This document shows positions 55,842 to 64,000 of a stretch of DNA of 64,000 nucleotides, piece by piece. Position numbers and translations under genes: made by a program. Origin of the DNA: Sulfurimonas gotlandica GD1. Its GTDB lineage: Bacteria > Campylobacterota > Campylobacteria > Campylobacterales > Sulfurimonadaceae. Location: contig NZ_AFRZ01000001.1 of NCBI RefSeq assembly GCF_000242915.1, positions 1,240,001 to 1,304,000 of the forward strand. The letters are read 5' to 3'. Positions within the stretch are counted from its first letter, which is position 1; every line of letters begins with the position of its first letter. The notes beneath the pieces are model-generated. The model did not search any database, was not told where the DNA came from, and saw only the letters and a list, made by a program, of their open reading frames with translations.

Positions 55842-56939
55842 ATGCAAGCACAAGAACGTTTTTATAAAATAGATAAAGACTTTAGGAATCCATTCGCGAG
55901 AGATAGAGATCGTATAATTCACTCAGGTAGCTTTAGAAAGCTCGAATATAAGACACAGGTTTTTTTAAATCAAGAGGGCGACTTTTTTCGTACTCGTTTG
56001 ACTCACTCTATAGAAGTCTCACAAATCGCACGCTCTATTACATCGCATCTGGGACTAAATGAATCTTTAGCTGAGGCAATAGCTCTGGCGCATGATTTAG
56101 GACATACTCCATTTGGTCATATTGGTGGAGACACGCTTGATGAGTGTTTAAAAGCAGAGGGTTTTAAAAATGGTTTCGAGCATAATTTTCAAAGCTTTAG
56201 AGTTGTCTCATCGTTAGAGAAAAGATATAAAGGTTTTGACGGATTAAACCTTACTTTTGCAACATTAGAGGGAATTCTTAAGCACTCATATCCATATAAG
56301 AAAAGCTTTTTACCATCCTGGATAGATGAGCAGTTTAACTTGGAGACACATCCATCGATAGAAGCTATGGTTGTTGATCGTGCTGATGAGATAGCATATA
56401 TGAGTCACGATATTGATGATGGGATAAACTCAGGGCTTATCAGCTTTGATGATCTTAAAGAGAGTGCTTTAATCTGTGAAGTTTTAGAGAAGGTTAAAGA
56501 GGAAGGTATATCAGAAGATGAAGATGAGATGTTTCGTTATCGTTTTAGTTCTCATCTCATAAACCATCTTGTATATTCACTTCTGGACTACTCAAAAGAT
56601 AAAATAGACAACACCTCTATACTTAGTTCTACACTTAATAGTAGTGAGAGCATCCCTGTAGGTTTTAGCCCAGAGTTAGAGACAAATATCAAAAAGTTAA
56701 AAAAACTGCTCTTTAACAAGCTATATCAGCATCAAGATATAGTTGTAAAGATGTTCGCTGGAAAGCAGGCTATAAAAGGACTATACAGCGCATTAATGGA
56801 AGAAGAAAAGATGTTGCCAAAATTTTATTATACGCAATTAAATACAAGAAAAAAACATAGAGTGGTAGCTGATTGTATCGCTCACATGAGTGATAGATAC
56901 GCTCTTAGTTTTTATAATGAAATGTACGGAAAGTTATAA
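55842..56939 (+). CDS. dgt: Deoxyguanosinetriphosphate triphosphohydrolase-like protein
   Basis: Hydrolyses dNTPs to nucleosides and triphosphate. 365 aa. HD-domain metal ligands: His55 (RLTHSIEVS), His84-Asp85 (LAHDLGHTPFGH), and the Asp in VDRADEIAYMSHDIDD. The start touches the stop codon of the preceding gene. With thyX, nrdA and nrdB it adds a dNTP-balancing activity to the window. Substrate preference among dNTPs cannot be read. Confidence 0.92.
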   Translation: MQAQERFYKIDKDFRNPFARDRDRIIHSGSFRKLEYKTQVFLNQEGDFFRTRLTHSIEVSQIARSITSHLGLNESLAEAIALAHDLGHTPFGHIGGDTLDECLKAEGFKNGFEHNFQSFRVVSSLEKRYKGFDGLNLTFATLEGILKHSYPYKKSFLPSWIDEQFNLETHPSIEAMVVDRADEIAYMSHDIDDGINSGLISFDDLKESALICEVLEKVKEEGISEDEDEMFRYRFSSHLINHLVYSLLDYSKDKIDNTSILSSTLNSSESIPVGFSPELETNIKKLKKLLFNKLYQHQDIVVKMFAGKQAIKGLYSALMEEEKMLPKFYYTQLNTRKKHRVVADCIAHMSDRYALSFYNEMYGKL

Positions 56940-56974
56940 TTATATAGTTCTTTATATAATTATATATATGGCAG

Positions 56975-58405
56975 ATGCAAACTAAGTACCTTTACCTAAC
57001 TCTTCTAGCTATATCTTCCCTTGCATATTTTGAGCTTTCAGAGGCTCAAAAAGATACAAAACCTCCTAAAACGTTCACAAAACTAGAGATTATAGAGTTC
57101 GCTAGAATAAAGCATAATTTTACTGATAAAGAAAAAAACTATATCGCTTATAAAGATATAATTGCTAAAAAATACAAAGTAAAAAAACGTCCTATTACTA
57201 TAACTCAGACAACAATTGTAGATGTACCAGTCGCACAAGCTATAGAAGAGAAACCTAAAGAAGTAATTAAAAGTGAAGTAAGTAAAGACACAAAAGAGTT
57301 AACAAAAGAAGATAAAGATATTGCGAGTATTATAGCAAGCGATGATGTTGATGGACAATTTAATGAGATAAAAAATATACGTGAGGCTCTTTTAAAAAAC
57401 CCAAGAGTACCAAAGTGGATAAAAGATAGTATAAGAGCTTTAAGTGCGCTAAGAGATGAGTACGATATTGATATTGGTTTTTCGTATAGAGGTGTGGCTC
57501 AATCAGATTTAATATCCAACAGTAGTGGTGTGGGAAGCAATATGGATCTTATCGCGATGTACAAACCAAATGAAAACTCAAGCGTAGGTTTTAACCTAAA
57601 TGCAAGGCACCAAGTTGGAGATAATTCAAGTTCAACTTTTGCACAAGAGATAGGCTCACTATATACAACTTCTCCTGCATATTCAGATAGAGATATTTTG
57701 GTATCTGAGTTTTGGTATCAGTATAAGATAGATGCCTTATCTATGAGACTAGGGGTTGTTGATCCAGGTTCTTTTATAGACAACTCGTTTTTCAAGAGTT
57801 CTAGCAACTACTTTTTTAGCTCATCTATCTCTTCTACTCCTTATTCTTTAGTGCCTAATAATGGTCTGGGAATAGGCATGAAGTATGTAAAACCAAGCTT
57901 TTTCATCTCTGGACAGTTGAGTGATTCAGATGCAAAAGCTGGTGAATCTATGGATAGTGTTCTAAACAATGACTTATCTCTGTATAGTGCAATCGAGTTT
58001 GGAATAACACCAAAAAATAATAGATACTATCTAACTCTTTGGCATAGAGAGAGGGAGAGTAGCAACGCAGCTACTGGTGCTATTGTATCACTGAATCAAA
58101 CTCTCGATGAGCTTAACAAGGTATTTGCAAAGTATGCATTCTCAAATGAAGCATCTGCTACGCAGTACATTTCACTTGGCTGGGGTAGAAAAAATTTCTT
58201 AGATAAAGATGATAAAGTTGGCCTTGCTTATTCTGCAAGTGAGTCAAAAACAAATCAAGAGATACAAAATACTCTTGAAATGTTTTACAGGTATGATTAT
58301 TATCACGGTATTCAGATAAGTGCAGATATCCAAATATTAAATCCTATATACTCTAGTGAGGATTTAGCGATACTTCCAGGAATGAGGCTAAGAATTATTT
58401 TTTAG
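56975..58405 (+). CDS. OprB-like outer-membrane porin
   Basis: 476 aa with an N-terminal hydrophobic signal (about 1-22, LLAISSLAYFELSEAQ), a Lys/Glu/Thr-rich stretch (about 25-150) that may be periplasmic, then a beta barrel from about residue 160 with many Ser, Asn and aromatic residues. The stretch ending LAILPGMRLRIIF is a barrel C-terminus with terminal Phe. Segments such as SMRLGVVDPGSFIDNSFF and GWGRKNFL resemble carbohydrate-selective OprB porins. TATAAT ends 14 bases before the ATG and no ribosome site is seen. Confidence 0.75.
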   Translation: MQTKYLYLTLLAISSLAYFELSEAQKDTKPPKTFTKLEIIEFARIKHNFTDKEKNYIAYKDIIAKKYKVKKRPITITQTTIVDVPVAQAIEEKPKEVIKSEVSKDTKELTKEDKDIASIIASDDVDGQFNEIKNIREALLKNPRVPKWIKDSIRALSALRDEYDIDIGFSYRGVAQSDLISNSSGVGSNMDLIAMYKPNENSSVGFNLNARHQVGDNSSSTFAQEIGSLYTTSPAYSDRDILVSEFWYQYKIDALSMRLGVVDPGSFIDNSFFKSSSNYFFSSSISSTPYSLVPNNGLGIGMKYVKPSFFISGQLSDSDAKAGESMDSVLNNDLSLYSAIEFGITPKNNRYYLTLWHRERESSNAATGAIVSLNQTLDELNKVFAKYAFSNEASATQYISLGWGRKNFLDKDDKVGLAYSASESKTNQEIQNTLEMFYRYDYYHGIQISADIQILNPIYSSEDLAILPGMRLRIIF

Positions 58406-58433
58406 AGTATTTAACCTGCTTCAAACAGAGCCT

Positions 58434-59567
58434 CTATATATTAGATACTCTGTTGATTAACTCTTTTGTACTGGCATCTATGGTGATGATATTATCTTTT
58501 ATTGTTTCTATAGATATCTTAGTCTCTTGCATTTTTTGAATTTGCATTTTTGTTAAATCTCTTGAATCGTAAGCTTCATCTTTGATAAGTTGAGAGTTTT
58601 CTGTATCTTCCAAGCCCTTCTGGTGAGTGTTCTCAATCTCTGAACTAGATTGCATTAGGCTTTTTTGCAGTATTGTTGATATATCAACAAGTTCAAGTGC
58701 AGACTTGGCATTTTCTTCTACGCTTGTACTTGCTTCTGAGATGCTCTGAACTATGACATTTACACTTGCATTTATCTCTGTTAAAGCTCTTTGAGTATTT
58801 TCTGCAAGTTTTCTAACTTCATCTGCTACTACAGCAAATCCACGTCCATGTTCACCTGCACGAGCTGCTTCAATAGCTGCATTAAGTGCTAGTAGATTAG
58901 TCTTGTCAGATATATCGGAGATTATATTTAGAATGTTTTTAATATCTTCAGCATTTGCTGTTAGAGAGTGTAAGTTTTCACTAACTGCTATCTCACCTTC
59001 ATGAGTATGTCTAATCTGATCTTCAAGTGTAGCCATCTTAGCAACAGACTCGCTTATCTGCTTAGAAACATTGTTTAAACTCTCAAGAACTTCATTTGAA
59101 AACTCCAAATTATTATCAGATTGATGAGTTATTACATCTAGCTTATTGGACACTTGTGTAGCTAGCTTTTCTCCTGTGTTAAAATCACTTTCTAATGTTT
59201 TAACACTGTTTTGTAGCTGATGAAGTTTTGAAGAGATCTCATTTGACGCATCTGTTAATTGTGTTGCTTCGCTTACCTTATCAGTAAATTCATTAATAAG
59301 TTCAACCATATGTTTATATTCACTGGAGAAGTTTAGTTTAAGATCTATTTTCTTTCCAGATTTAAAGTTTGAAAGACTATCTATTATCTTTTTTGCTACA
59401 TCAACACCATTTATCTTTTCATCTAAATCATGTATAACTATAACAACTGCAATAATTAGTTGAACAATTTGTGAAATCAGATTATCGGTAAAAACGAAAG
59501 CATTTATAACAAGTAAGACGATACCAATCCAGTGAACTAGTCTCATGCGAAGAAAAAGAGAACTCAT
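58434..59567 (-). CDS. Membrane-anchored methyl-accepting chemotaxis protein
   Basis: 377 aa with two closely spaced N-terminal helices (about 10-26 and 31-46) and no periplasmic sensor domain. The signalling hairpin carries the conserved tip [20 protein letters not shown] and [18 protein letters not shown]. It lacks a CZB domain, in contrast to the soluble receptor at 36 kb. A membrane-bound receptor without an outer sensor would respond to membrane or cytoplasmic signals. Confidence 0.9.
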   Translation of the reverse strand: MSSLFLRMRLVHWIGIVLLVINAFVFTDNLISQIVQLIIAVVIVIHDLDEKINGVDVAKKIIDSLSNFKSGKKIDLKLNFSSEYKHMVELINEFTDKVSEATQLTDASNEISSKLHQLQNSVKTLESDFNTGEKLATQVSNKLDVITHQSDNNLEFSNEVLESLNNVSKQISESVAKMATLEDQIRHTHEGEIAVSENLHSLTANAEDIKNILNIISDISDKTNLLALNAAIEAARAGEHGRGFAVVADEVRKLAENTQRALTEINASVNVIVQSISEASTSVEENAKSALELVDISTILQKSLMQSSSEIENTHQKGLEDTENSQLIKDEAYDSRDLTKMQIQKMQETKISIETIKDNIITIDASTKELINRVSNI

Positions 59568-59683
59568 AAAAACCCCTTAAATTAAATTACAGGTATTATA
59601 TCATGAAACTTTAGTAATGAAAAAAATGTTTATTTAAGTTTGTTAAAAGATGGAAAAATTAGAGTTTTTGATAGAAGATAAAC

Positions 59684-59700
59684 TAAGCCCGAAGGCTTTA
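59684..59700 (-). terminator. rpsU terminator
   Basis: Read on the minus strand the hairpin is AAGCC-TTCG-GGCTT, a stable tetraloop stem, right after the rpsU stop codon and followed by AGTTTATCTTC. Confidence 0.75.
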
Positions 59701-59705
59701 GCTTA

Positions 59706-59918
59706 TTATAGGCGTGATTCGTAACGTCTCATCATATAAAGACGCTTAAGCATTTTCTTACGAGATGCTATTTTGAACTTCTTACGCTTTTCAGTTTCAG
59801 TCTCATGGAAACGACGAGCACGAGCTTCAGTAACTATTAAGTTACGGTCAGTCTGCTTCTTGAAACGGCGGTAAGATGCATCAAAGTTATCATCACTACG
59901 TAGTACGATACCTGGCAT
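59706..59918 (-). CDS. rpsU: 30S ribosomal protein S21
   Basis: 70 aa, the normal size: [22 protein letters not shown], then [20 protein letters not shown] and the basic tail. The adjacent dnaG is separated by the duplicated peptide genes and lies on the other strand; many bacteria instead keep rpsU and dnaG in one operon. Confidence 0.97.
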   Translation of the reverse strand: MPGIVLRSDDNFDASYRRFKKQTDRNLIVTEARARRFHETETEKRKKFKIASRKKMLKRLYMMRRYESRL

Positions 59919-59955
59919 ATCACATCACCCACTTTCTTTAAAATTTTGGAACGGA

Positions 59956-59983
59956 ATTATAACATAATGTTTCTTTATTACAA
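59956..59983 (-). promoter_or_regulatory. rpsU promoter
   Basis: On the minus strand TTGTAA (59983-59978) and extended -10 TGTTATAAT (59964-59956) with 16-base spacing, about 40 bases before the rpsU ATG. Confidence 0.65.
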
Positions 59984-60061
59984 AGTTTATTTTTTTACAA
60001 CAAGTATATCTTCTAGTTTTCAACCTAAATTACATAGAATTTTGAAATTTAATAGTGAATA

Positions 60062-60075
60062 TTGATTCATGTCAA
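60062..60075 (+). promoter_or_regulatory. FNR/CRP-type operator, copy 1
   Basis: TTGATTCATGTCAA matches the TTGATnnnnATCAA consensus of FNR-like regulators except for one base. It lies at the same spacing before a TAAAAT -10 box as the perfect site in copy 2. Confidence 0.7.
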
Positions 60076-60156
60076 TACACTATTTTTTTAAATAGGATAA
60101 AATTTGTCTGATTTAAAAATACTAGAGCGTAATGCGCTCTTACCAAAGGAAACAAA

Positions 60157-60288
60157 ATGAAAAAAATCATTTTATTAATCGCGTTAACATTAGGTGCTCT
60201 TCAAGCTGACAACATCGTATCTTATGATACTAAAGATACAAAAGAGCCGGTTAGCAAACCTAATCATCCAAGTACAGAAATATACTAA
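60157..60288 (+). CDS. Small secreted peptide, 43 aa, copy 1
   Basis: MKKIILLIALTLGALQADNI followed by VSYDTKDTKEPVSKP and ending NHPSTEIY. The first 18 residues are a clean signal peptide ending LQA, so the mature part is about 25 residues, polar, with no Cys. Ribosome site AAAGGAAAC. Found twice in tandem; the second copy differs at three residues (Asn/Ser, Ser/Thr and Lys/Gln). Function unknown; export and FNR-type control suggest a role in low-oxygen or nitrosative conditions. Confidence 0.75.
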   Translation: MKKIILLIALTLGALQADNIVSYDTKDTKEPVSKPNHPSTEIY

Positions 60289-60319
60289 TCATATAGATCT
60301 GATTTTATTCTTCCTCCTA

Positions 60320-60343
60320 AAGCAGACTCTTCTGAGTTTGCTT
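60320..60343 (+). terminator. Terminator of peptide gene copy 1
   Basis: AAGCAGACTC / GAGTTTGCTT with a TTCT loop. Copy 2 carries GAGTCTGTTT in the right arm, so the stem is kept while bases differ. Confidence 0.75.
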
Positions 60344-60468
60344 CAATCAAAATACTTTTAAAATAGATCAATTATATATATTTTTTTTAATGTTTGTACT
60401 GCAAAAAAAGAGATATATTGTTGTCAACAACCTAAAATACATAGAATTTTGAAATTTAATAGTGAATA

Positions 60469-60482
60469 TTGATTCATATCAA
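60469..60482 (+). promoter_or_regulatory. FNR/CRP-type operator, copy 2 (perfect)
   Basis: TTGATTCATATCAA is a perfect match to the FNR consensus TTGATnnnnATCAA. Its centre (60475.5) is about 41 bases before the start expected from the TAAAAT box at 60505-60510, the classic activator position. Confidence 0.8.
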
Positions 60483-60563
60483 TACACTATTTTTTTAAAT
60501 AGGATAAAATTTGTCTGATTTAAAAATACTAGAGCGTAATGCGCTCTTACCAAAGGAAACAAA

Positions 60564-60695
60564 ATGAAAAAAATCATTTTATTAATCGCGTTAACATTAG
60601 GTGCTCTTCAAGCAGATAGTATTGTGACTTATGACACTCAAGATACAAAAGAGCCAGTTAGCAAACCTAATCATCCAAGTACAGAAATATATTAA
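60564..60695 (+). CDS. Small secreted peptide, 43 aa, copy 2
   Basis: Near-identical to copy 1: same signal peptide, mature part SIVTYDTQDTKEPVSKP then NHPSTEIY. Same ribosome site and leader hairpin AGAGCG / CGCTCT before the gene. Conservation of the frame, the signal peptide and the C-terminus while silent and a few coding bases changed supports translation. Confidence 0.75.
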   Translation: MKKIILLIALTLGALQADSIVTYDTQDTKEPVSKPNHPSTEIY

Positions 60696-60726
60696 TCATA
60701 TAGATCTGATTTTATTCTTCCTCCTA

Positions 60727-60750
60727 AAGCAGACTCTTTGGAGTCTGTTT
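60727..60750 (+). terminator. Terminator of peptide gene copy 2
   Basis: AAGCAGACTC / GAGTCTGTTT with a TTTG loop, at the same place as in copy 1. Confidence 0.75.
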
Positions 60751-60811
60751 AACTCACCGCATTTTTTAAACTTATAGCTTTAATTGACGAAAGAAGTAAG
60801 TATATTATAGA

Positions 60812-60817
60812 TATAAT
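60812..60817 (+). promoter_or_regulatory. -10 box at the dnaG start (leaderless candidate)
   Basis: TATAAT ends six bases before the dnaG ATG, and no Shine-Dalgarno sequence lies upstream. A usual start site would fall on the A of the ATG. Confidence 0.5.
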
Positions 60818-60823
60818 CACATT

Positions 60824-62482
60824 ATGATTACCCAAGACTCCATAGAAGCCCTAAAAGCACGCCTTGATATTGTTGATGTTGTAGGCTCATACGTGGAGTT
60901 GAAAAAAGCCGGTGCAAACTATAAAGCACCGTGTCCTTTTCATGATGAAAAATCACCATCTTTTGTTGTAAGCCCTTCTAAGGGTATATACCATTGTTTT
61001 GGTTGTGGTGCGGGTGGTGACAGCATCAAATTTACAATGGAATACGAAAAACTTAACTATCCTGAAGCATTAGAAAAACTAGCAAATAACTATAATTTTA
61101 CACTCTCTTATACTGATAACAAACATAACAAGCCTCGCTCACAAGTTATGGATAAGCTGAGTGAGTGGTACCAAAATCTTTTGACTTCAAAACCAGAGGC
61201 TCTTTCTTACATCAAAGAGCGTGGCATCTATGAGAGTAGTGTTGAGAAATTTGGAATAGGCTATGCTCCTGATTCAAATGCTACTATTAATTACATAAAA
61301 TCTCAACTATTTAGTGTGAATGAAGCTGTAGATATGGGAGTTATAGGCTATGATAGTGGAAGAAATTTTGCTAGATTTATAGAACGCATAACTTTTCCTA
61401 TTCACTCGGCAAATGGTTCAATTGTCGGTTTTGGTGGAAGGACAATTACAGGTCATCAAGCAAAATATGTAAATTCTCCTGAGACAGCTTTTTTTAATAA
61501 GTCTCGACTTTTATATGCATATCACCATGCCAAACAAACACTTCATAAAACAAAAGAGATAATCATAACAGAGGGTTATCTAGATGTTATTATGTTGCAT
61601 CAGGCCGGATTTACAAATGCTGTAGCTACACTTGGAACAGCTCTAACTCAAGAGCATCTACCACTTTTGAGAAAGGGTGAACCAAGAATTGTAATGGCCT
61701 ATGATGGAGATAAAGCTGGTCGTGCGGCTGCATTGAAAGCATCTAGACTGCTTAGTGCCGGTGGTTTTAATGGTGGTGTTGTTATTTTTGGAGATGGTCT
61801 TGACCCAGCTGACATGGTACACAAGGGTGCAGTTGAAGAGTTGGCTACGATGTTTAGATCTGCGAAACCGTTTATTGAATTTGTTTTAGAAGAGATACTT
61901 TCACTGTATGACCTTCGTGATCCAAAGGCGAAAGAGGAGTGCATGCAAGATGGCATCGGCTATCTTAAGACGCTCTCACCAATTTTACAAGAAGAGTATA
62001 AAACATTTCTTGCATCTCGTTTGGGAGGCTTGGGCATTAGTCCATCACTTGTTAGATTTTCTCAAGCACCAACTAATAAAAATACGCCACTTATTCAAAA
62101 AAACACCCATAAAGACATGTGGGAACTAAGTTTGATCAAAACAGTTCTTGAGCATCCTGAGTTAGTTGACCAGATGTTAGACGTTCTTGACCCATCACTT
62201 TTGCAGTTTCACTCACGAGAGTTTGCATTATCTCTACAAGGCAGATTGGACGAGCCTTCTTTGATGGCAATATCGATTGATGAACAGATACAGCCACTGA
62301 GAGATGAAGAGGCCTTAAAAGCTGAACTTATTGCATTTTTAACTAAACATTATGAGAGAGAGTTAAGAAAGATAAACACACAAGCTTCTTTGTCGTTTGA
62401 GCAAAAAGCTTTTTATATTCGTAAATTTCGTGGAAAAATATCAAAATTAAAACGCGGCGAGTTAGTAGCTTTCAAGGATTGA
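60824..62482 (+). CDS. dnaG: DNA primase
   Basis: Makes RNA primers for replication. 552 aa. Zinc-binding domain CPFHDEKSPSF and CFGCGAGGDSIKF (CHC2 type, about residues 38-72), then the Toprim-type catalytic core with EGYLDVIMLHQAG and AYDGDKAGRAAAL, and a C-terminal helicase-binding domain (about 430-552). Start MITQDSIEALKARLDIVDVV is the usual DnaG N-terminus, so the lack of a ribosome site is real. Four bases overlap the histidine kinase gene. Confidence 0.97.
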   Translation: MITQDSIEALKARLDIVDVVGSYVELKKAGANYKAPCPFHDEKSPSFVVSPSKGIYHCFGCGAGGDSIKFTMEYEKLNYPEALEKLANNYNFTLSYTDNKHNKPRSQVMDKLSEWYQNLLTSKPEALSYIKERGIYESSVEKFGIGYAPDSNATINYIKSQLFSVNEAVDMGVIGYDSGRNFARFIERITFPIHSANGSIVGFGGRTITGHQAKYVNSPETAFFNKSRLLYAYHHAKQTLHKTKEIIITEGYLDVIMLHQAGFTNAVATLGTALTQEHLPLLRKGEPRIVMAYDGDKAGRAAALKASRLLSAGGFNGGVVIFGDGLDPADMVHKGAVEELATMFRSAKPFIEFVLEEILSLYDLRDPKAKEECMQDGIGYLKTLSPILQEEYKTFLASRLGGLGISPSLVRFSQAPTNKNTPLIQKNTHKDMWELSLIKTVLEHPELVDQMLDVLDPSLLQFHSREFALSLQGRLDEPSLMAISIDEQIQPLRDEEALKAELIAFLTKHYERELRKINTQASLSFEQKAFYIRKFRGKISKLKRGELVAFKD

Positions 62483-62484
62483 TG

Positions 62485-64000
62485 ATGCGTATTTTATGGT
62501 TAGCTATTTTAATAAGTTTAGAACTTTTATCGGCTAGCATAGATTTTAGCGAAGAAGAGAAACTTTGGATGGAGCAAAATAGAGTCGTAACTTATGTCGG
62601 TGATCCTGATTGGCTTCCCTTTGAAGCGTTTGATGATAAAGGCAACTATGTAGGTATTGTTGCTGATTTACTAAAGCATATAGAAAAAATAACCCCTTTA
62701 AAATTTAAAATCATGAGAACTAGCTCTTGGCAAGACTCCATAGAAACAATGAAGTCAAAGCAGGTAATGATGATGTCACAGAGTAAAGATTATAATACGC
62801 AAACGACAGAGCTTCTTAGTGAGATCTACTATAAAAACCCAATAGTTATAGTAATGAATCATAAACAACGTTATGTCTCATCGCTTTATAATATTAAAGA
62901 TAAAAAAATTGCGATTAGTTCTACAGAAGGTTTTTTTAAAAAAATAAAAGAAAAATATCCTGCTATAAAGTTCGTAGAGGTCAAATCAATAAAAGAAGGT
63001 CTGCAAAGTGTTGTATTTGGGAAAAGCGATGCCTTTGTAAATACACTAGCCCAAACTAGTTATGCTATAGCAAAGCGTCAGCTAAACGACTTGCGAATCG
63101 TAGGACGTACAGATATGTACACAGAATTAGGTTTTGGCATCTCATCAGAGCATCCACTCTTAAAGAGTATTATGAACAAGGCACTCAATAATATAGATCC
63201 AAATATTCAAAACGATATTTTATCAAAATGGATTCAGCAGAAGTATGTAGAAAAACCTGATTATACTGCTTTTTTTGTAGCCTTGGGTGTTTTTTTTGTT
63301 ATAGCTGTTATAGTCTTGATTCTTTATATAAAAGTTCAAAAAGAGACAGAGGCAAAGATTCATGCACAATATAAGATGCTAGAACAGCAGAGTAAAATGG
63401 CATCTATGGGTGAGATGCTCGACGCTGTTGCTCACCAGTGGAAGCAACCACTAAATGCTATTTCCATGTATCTTGATTTGATGAAAGAAGATTTCGATGA
63501 TGGAATTGTAGACCGTGCTTACATAGATGAGATGCAAAAAGCCACTCACTCTCAAATAACACATATGACAACTACTCTTAGTGAGTTTAGAAACTTTTTT
63601 CGTCCTAACGCAGATGTAGTAGAGTTTAATCTTTTACAAAATATAGAGTCTGTTTTACTTCTTACTAAAGATGAGTTTTTGAAAAACGATATAAATATAG
63701 AAGTTGATGTAGATGCGAATATAACTATCAAAGGTAATGAGAATGAGTTTAAGCATCTGGTGTTAAATATTATAAACAATTCAAAAGACGCTTTTAATGA
63801 AAATGATGTGAAGAATCGTAGTATATTTATCAGAGCAACCAAAAATGAAGAAGCTGTGAGTATGGAGATAGAAGATAGTGCAGGTGGAATTCCTGAGAAT
63901 GTTATAAAACGTATTTTTGAGGCTAATTTTACGACTAAATCAGCATCTAAAGGTACAGGAATAGGACTTTATATGAGCTCACAAATAGTAGAGAAAATGG
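62485..64000 (+). CDS. Sensor histidine kinase with periplasmic SBP-type domain, 3' end missing
   Basis: Open to the right window edge, at least 505 residues. Signal-anchor (about 1-17), a periplasmic solute-binding-like domain (about 18-255, with VTYVGDPDWLPFEAFDDKGNYVGI, the bacterial SBP3 start), a transmembrane helix (about 260-285, AFFVALGVFFVIAVIVLI), a dimerisation domain with the phospho-accepting His in DAVAHQWKQPLNAIS, and an ATPase domain with N box NIINNSKDAF, G1 DSAGGIP and G2 GTGIGLY. AAGGA is six bases upstream of ATG 62485; an ATG at 62482 overlaps the dnaG stop. No response regulator visible in the window. Confidence 0.92.
   Translation, partial: MRILWLAILISLELLSASIDFSEEEKLWMEQNRVVTYVGDPDWLPFEAFDDKGNYVGIVADLLKHIEKITPLKFKIMRTSSWQDSIETMKSKQVMMMSQSKDYNTQTTELLSEIYYKNPIVIVMNHKQRYVSSLYNIKDKKIAISSTEGFFKKIKEKYPAIKFVEVKSIKEGLQSVVFGKSDAFVNTLAQTSYAIAKRQLNDLRIVGRTDMYTELGFGISSEHPLLKSIMNKALNNIDPNIQNDILSKWIQQKYVEKPDYTAFFVALGVFFVIAVIVLILYIKVQKETEAKIHAQYKMLEQQSKMASMGEMLDAVAHQWKQPLNAISMYLDLMKEDFDDGIVDRAYIDEMQKATHSQITHMTTTLSEFRNFFRPNADVVEFNLLQNIESVLLLTKDEFLKNDINIEVDVDANITIKGNENEFKHLVLNIINNSKDAFNENDVKNRSIFIRATKNEEAVSMEIEDSAGGIPENVIKRIFEANFTTKSASKGTGIGLYMSSQIVEKM

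Larger units (their letters stand above)
60021..60343 (+). repeat. Tandem duplication, copy 1 (promoter, peptide gene, terminator)
   Basis: About 320 bases that recur at 60428-60750 with a constant offset of 407 bases. The unit contains an FNR-like operator, promoter, leader hairpin, 43-codon gene and terminator. Differences are few and scattered, with a few in the 5' part of the mature coding region. Confidence 0.9.
60428..60750 (+). repeat. Tandem duplication, copy 2
   Basis: Second copy of the 320-base unit, 84 bases after copy 1. The intervening DNA contains only AT-rich sequence. Confidence 0.9.

Noticed and set aside
63552-63842. 96-aa minus-strand open frame near the right edge
   Set aside because: Antisense to the kinase core of the histidine kinase, which runs off the window.

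Overview
The window is an AT-rich bacterial chromosome segment that looks like a Campylobacterota genome, most likely Sulfurimonas or a close sulfur-oxidising relative. The reasons are the origin order ruvC-dnaA-dnaN-gyrB with DnaA boxes of the TTATTCACA type, an RNase J with an Asn-rich N-terminus next to rsmA, a sulfide:quinone oxidoreductase, DUF3373-type porin sequence, FliW, ThyX, and abundant CZB and GGDEF/EAL proteins. No tRNA, rRNA, CRISPR array, insertion sequence or prophage was seen. Almost every ORF has household codon use, so this is core chromosome and not an island.

Layout. 1-5.4 kb: the tail of an outer-membrane porin, a Tat-type sulfide:quinone oxidoreductase with a small secreted partner, and a WD40-like protein. 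5.4-10.0 kb (minus): a tight rsmA-rnj-folE-fliI operon. 10.1-14.2 kb: a CZB protein, hisF-phosphorylase-rlmN-small membrane peptide, then a multi-hairpin leader or ncRNA before a 79-aa gene, and an AT-rich gap with DnaA-box-like sites. Two identical parS-like palindromes lie at 10.7 and 14.4 kb. 14.2-24.6 kb: pseudouridine synthase, purB, nrdA, fliW, an HtrA protease, a thioredoxin, gltA, ppnP and a hemerythrin/PAS protein. 24.7-32.7 kb: the replication origin region (ruvC, dnaA, dnaN, gyrB) with DnaA-box clusters on both sides of dnaA, followed by a degenerate GGDEF/EAL protein and queF. 32.6-42.3 kb: cca, typA, a soluble chemoreceptor, a PAS-GGDEF-EAL protein, a periplasmic MsrB-MsrA fusion, a YheT-like hydrolase and nrdB.

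42.3-56.9 kb is the most unusual part. It holds a MerR regulator divergent from AhpD-like and DsrE-like genes, a membrane-anchored peptide-deformylase look-alike without catalytic residues, a nitrilase whose best start is ATT, pcm, a cation/proton antiporter fused to a degenerate GGDEF domain, a Sel1-phospholipase A fusion, thyX, a diguanylate cyclase, a pentaheme cytochrome, a YjdM/PhnA-like protein, a second PAS-GGDEF-EAL protein and dgt. 56.9-64 kb: an OprB-like porin, a membrane chemoreceptor, rpsU, a 0.4-kb tandem duplication of a 43-aa secreted-peptide gene under FNR-like operators, dnaG, and a histidine kinase cut by the window end.

How the genes fit together. Replication and dNTP supply are well represented (dnaA, dnaN, gyrB, dnaG, ruvC, nrdA, nrdB, thyX, dgt). 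Five proteins carry GGDEF and/or EAL domains, two of them apparently non-catalytic. Redox sensing and repair recur: CZB and hemerythrin domains, Msr fusion, thioredoxin, AhpD-like protein, FNR-like sites. The best candidates for undescribed biology are the antiporter-GGDEF fusion, the deformylase-like membrane protein, the duplicated FNR-box peptide genes, the structured leader near 13.4 kb and the origin-proximal parS/DnaA-box architecture.
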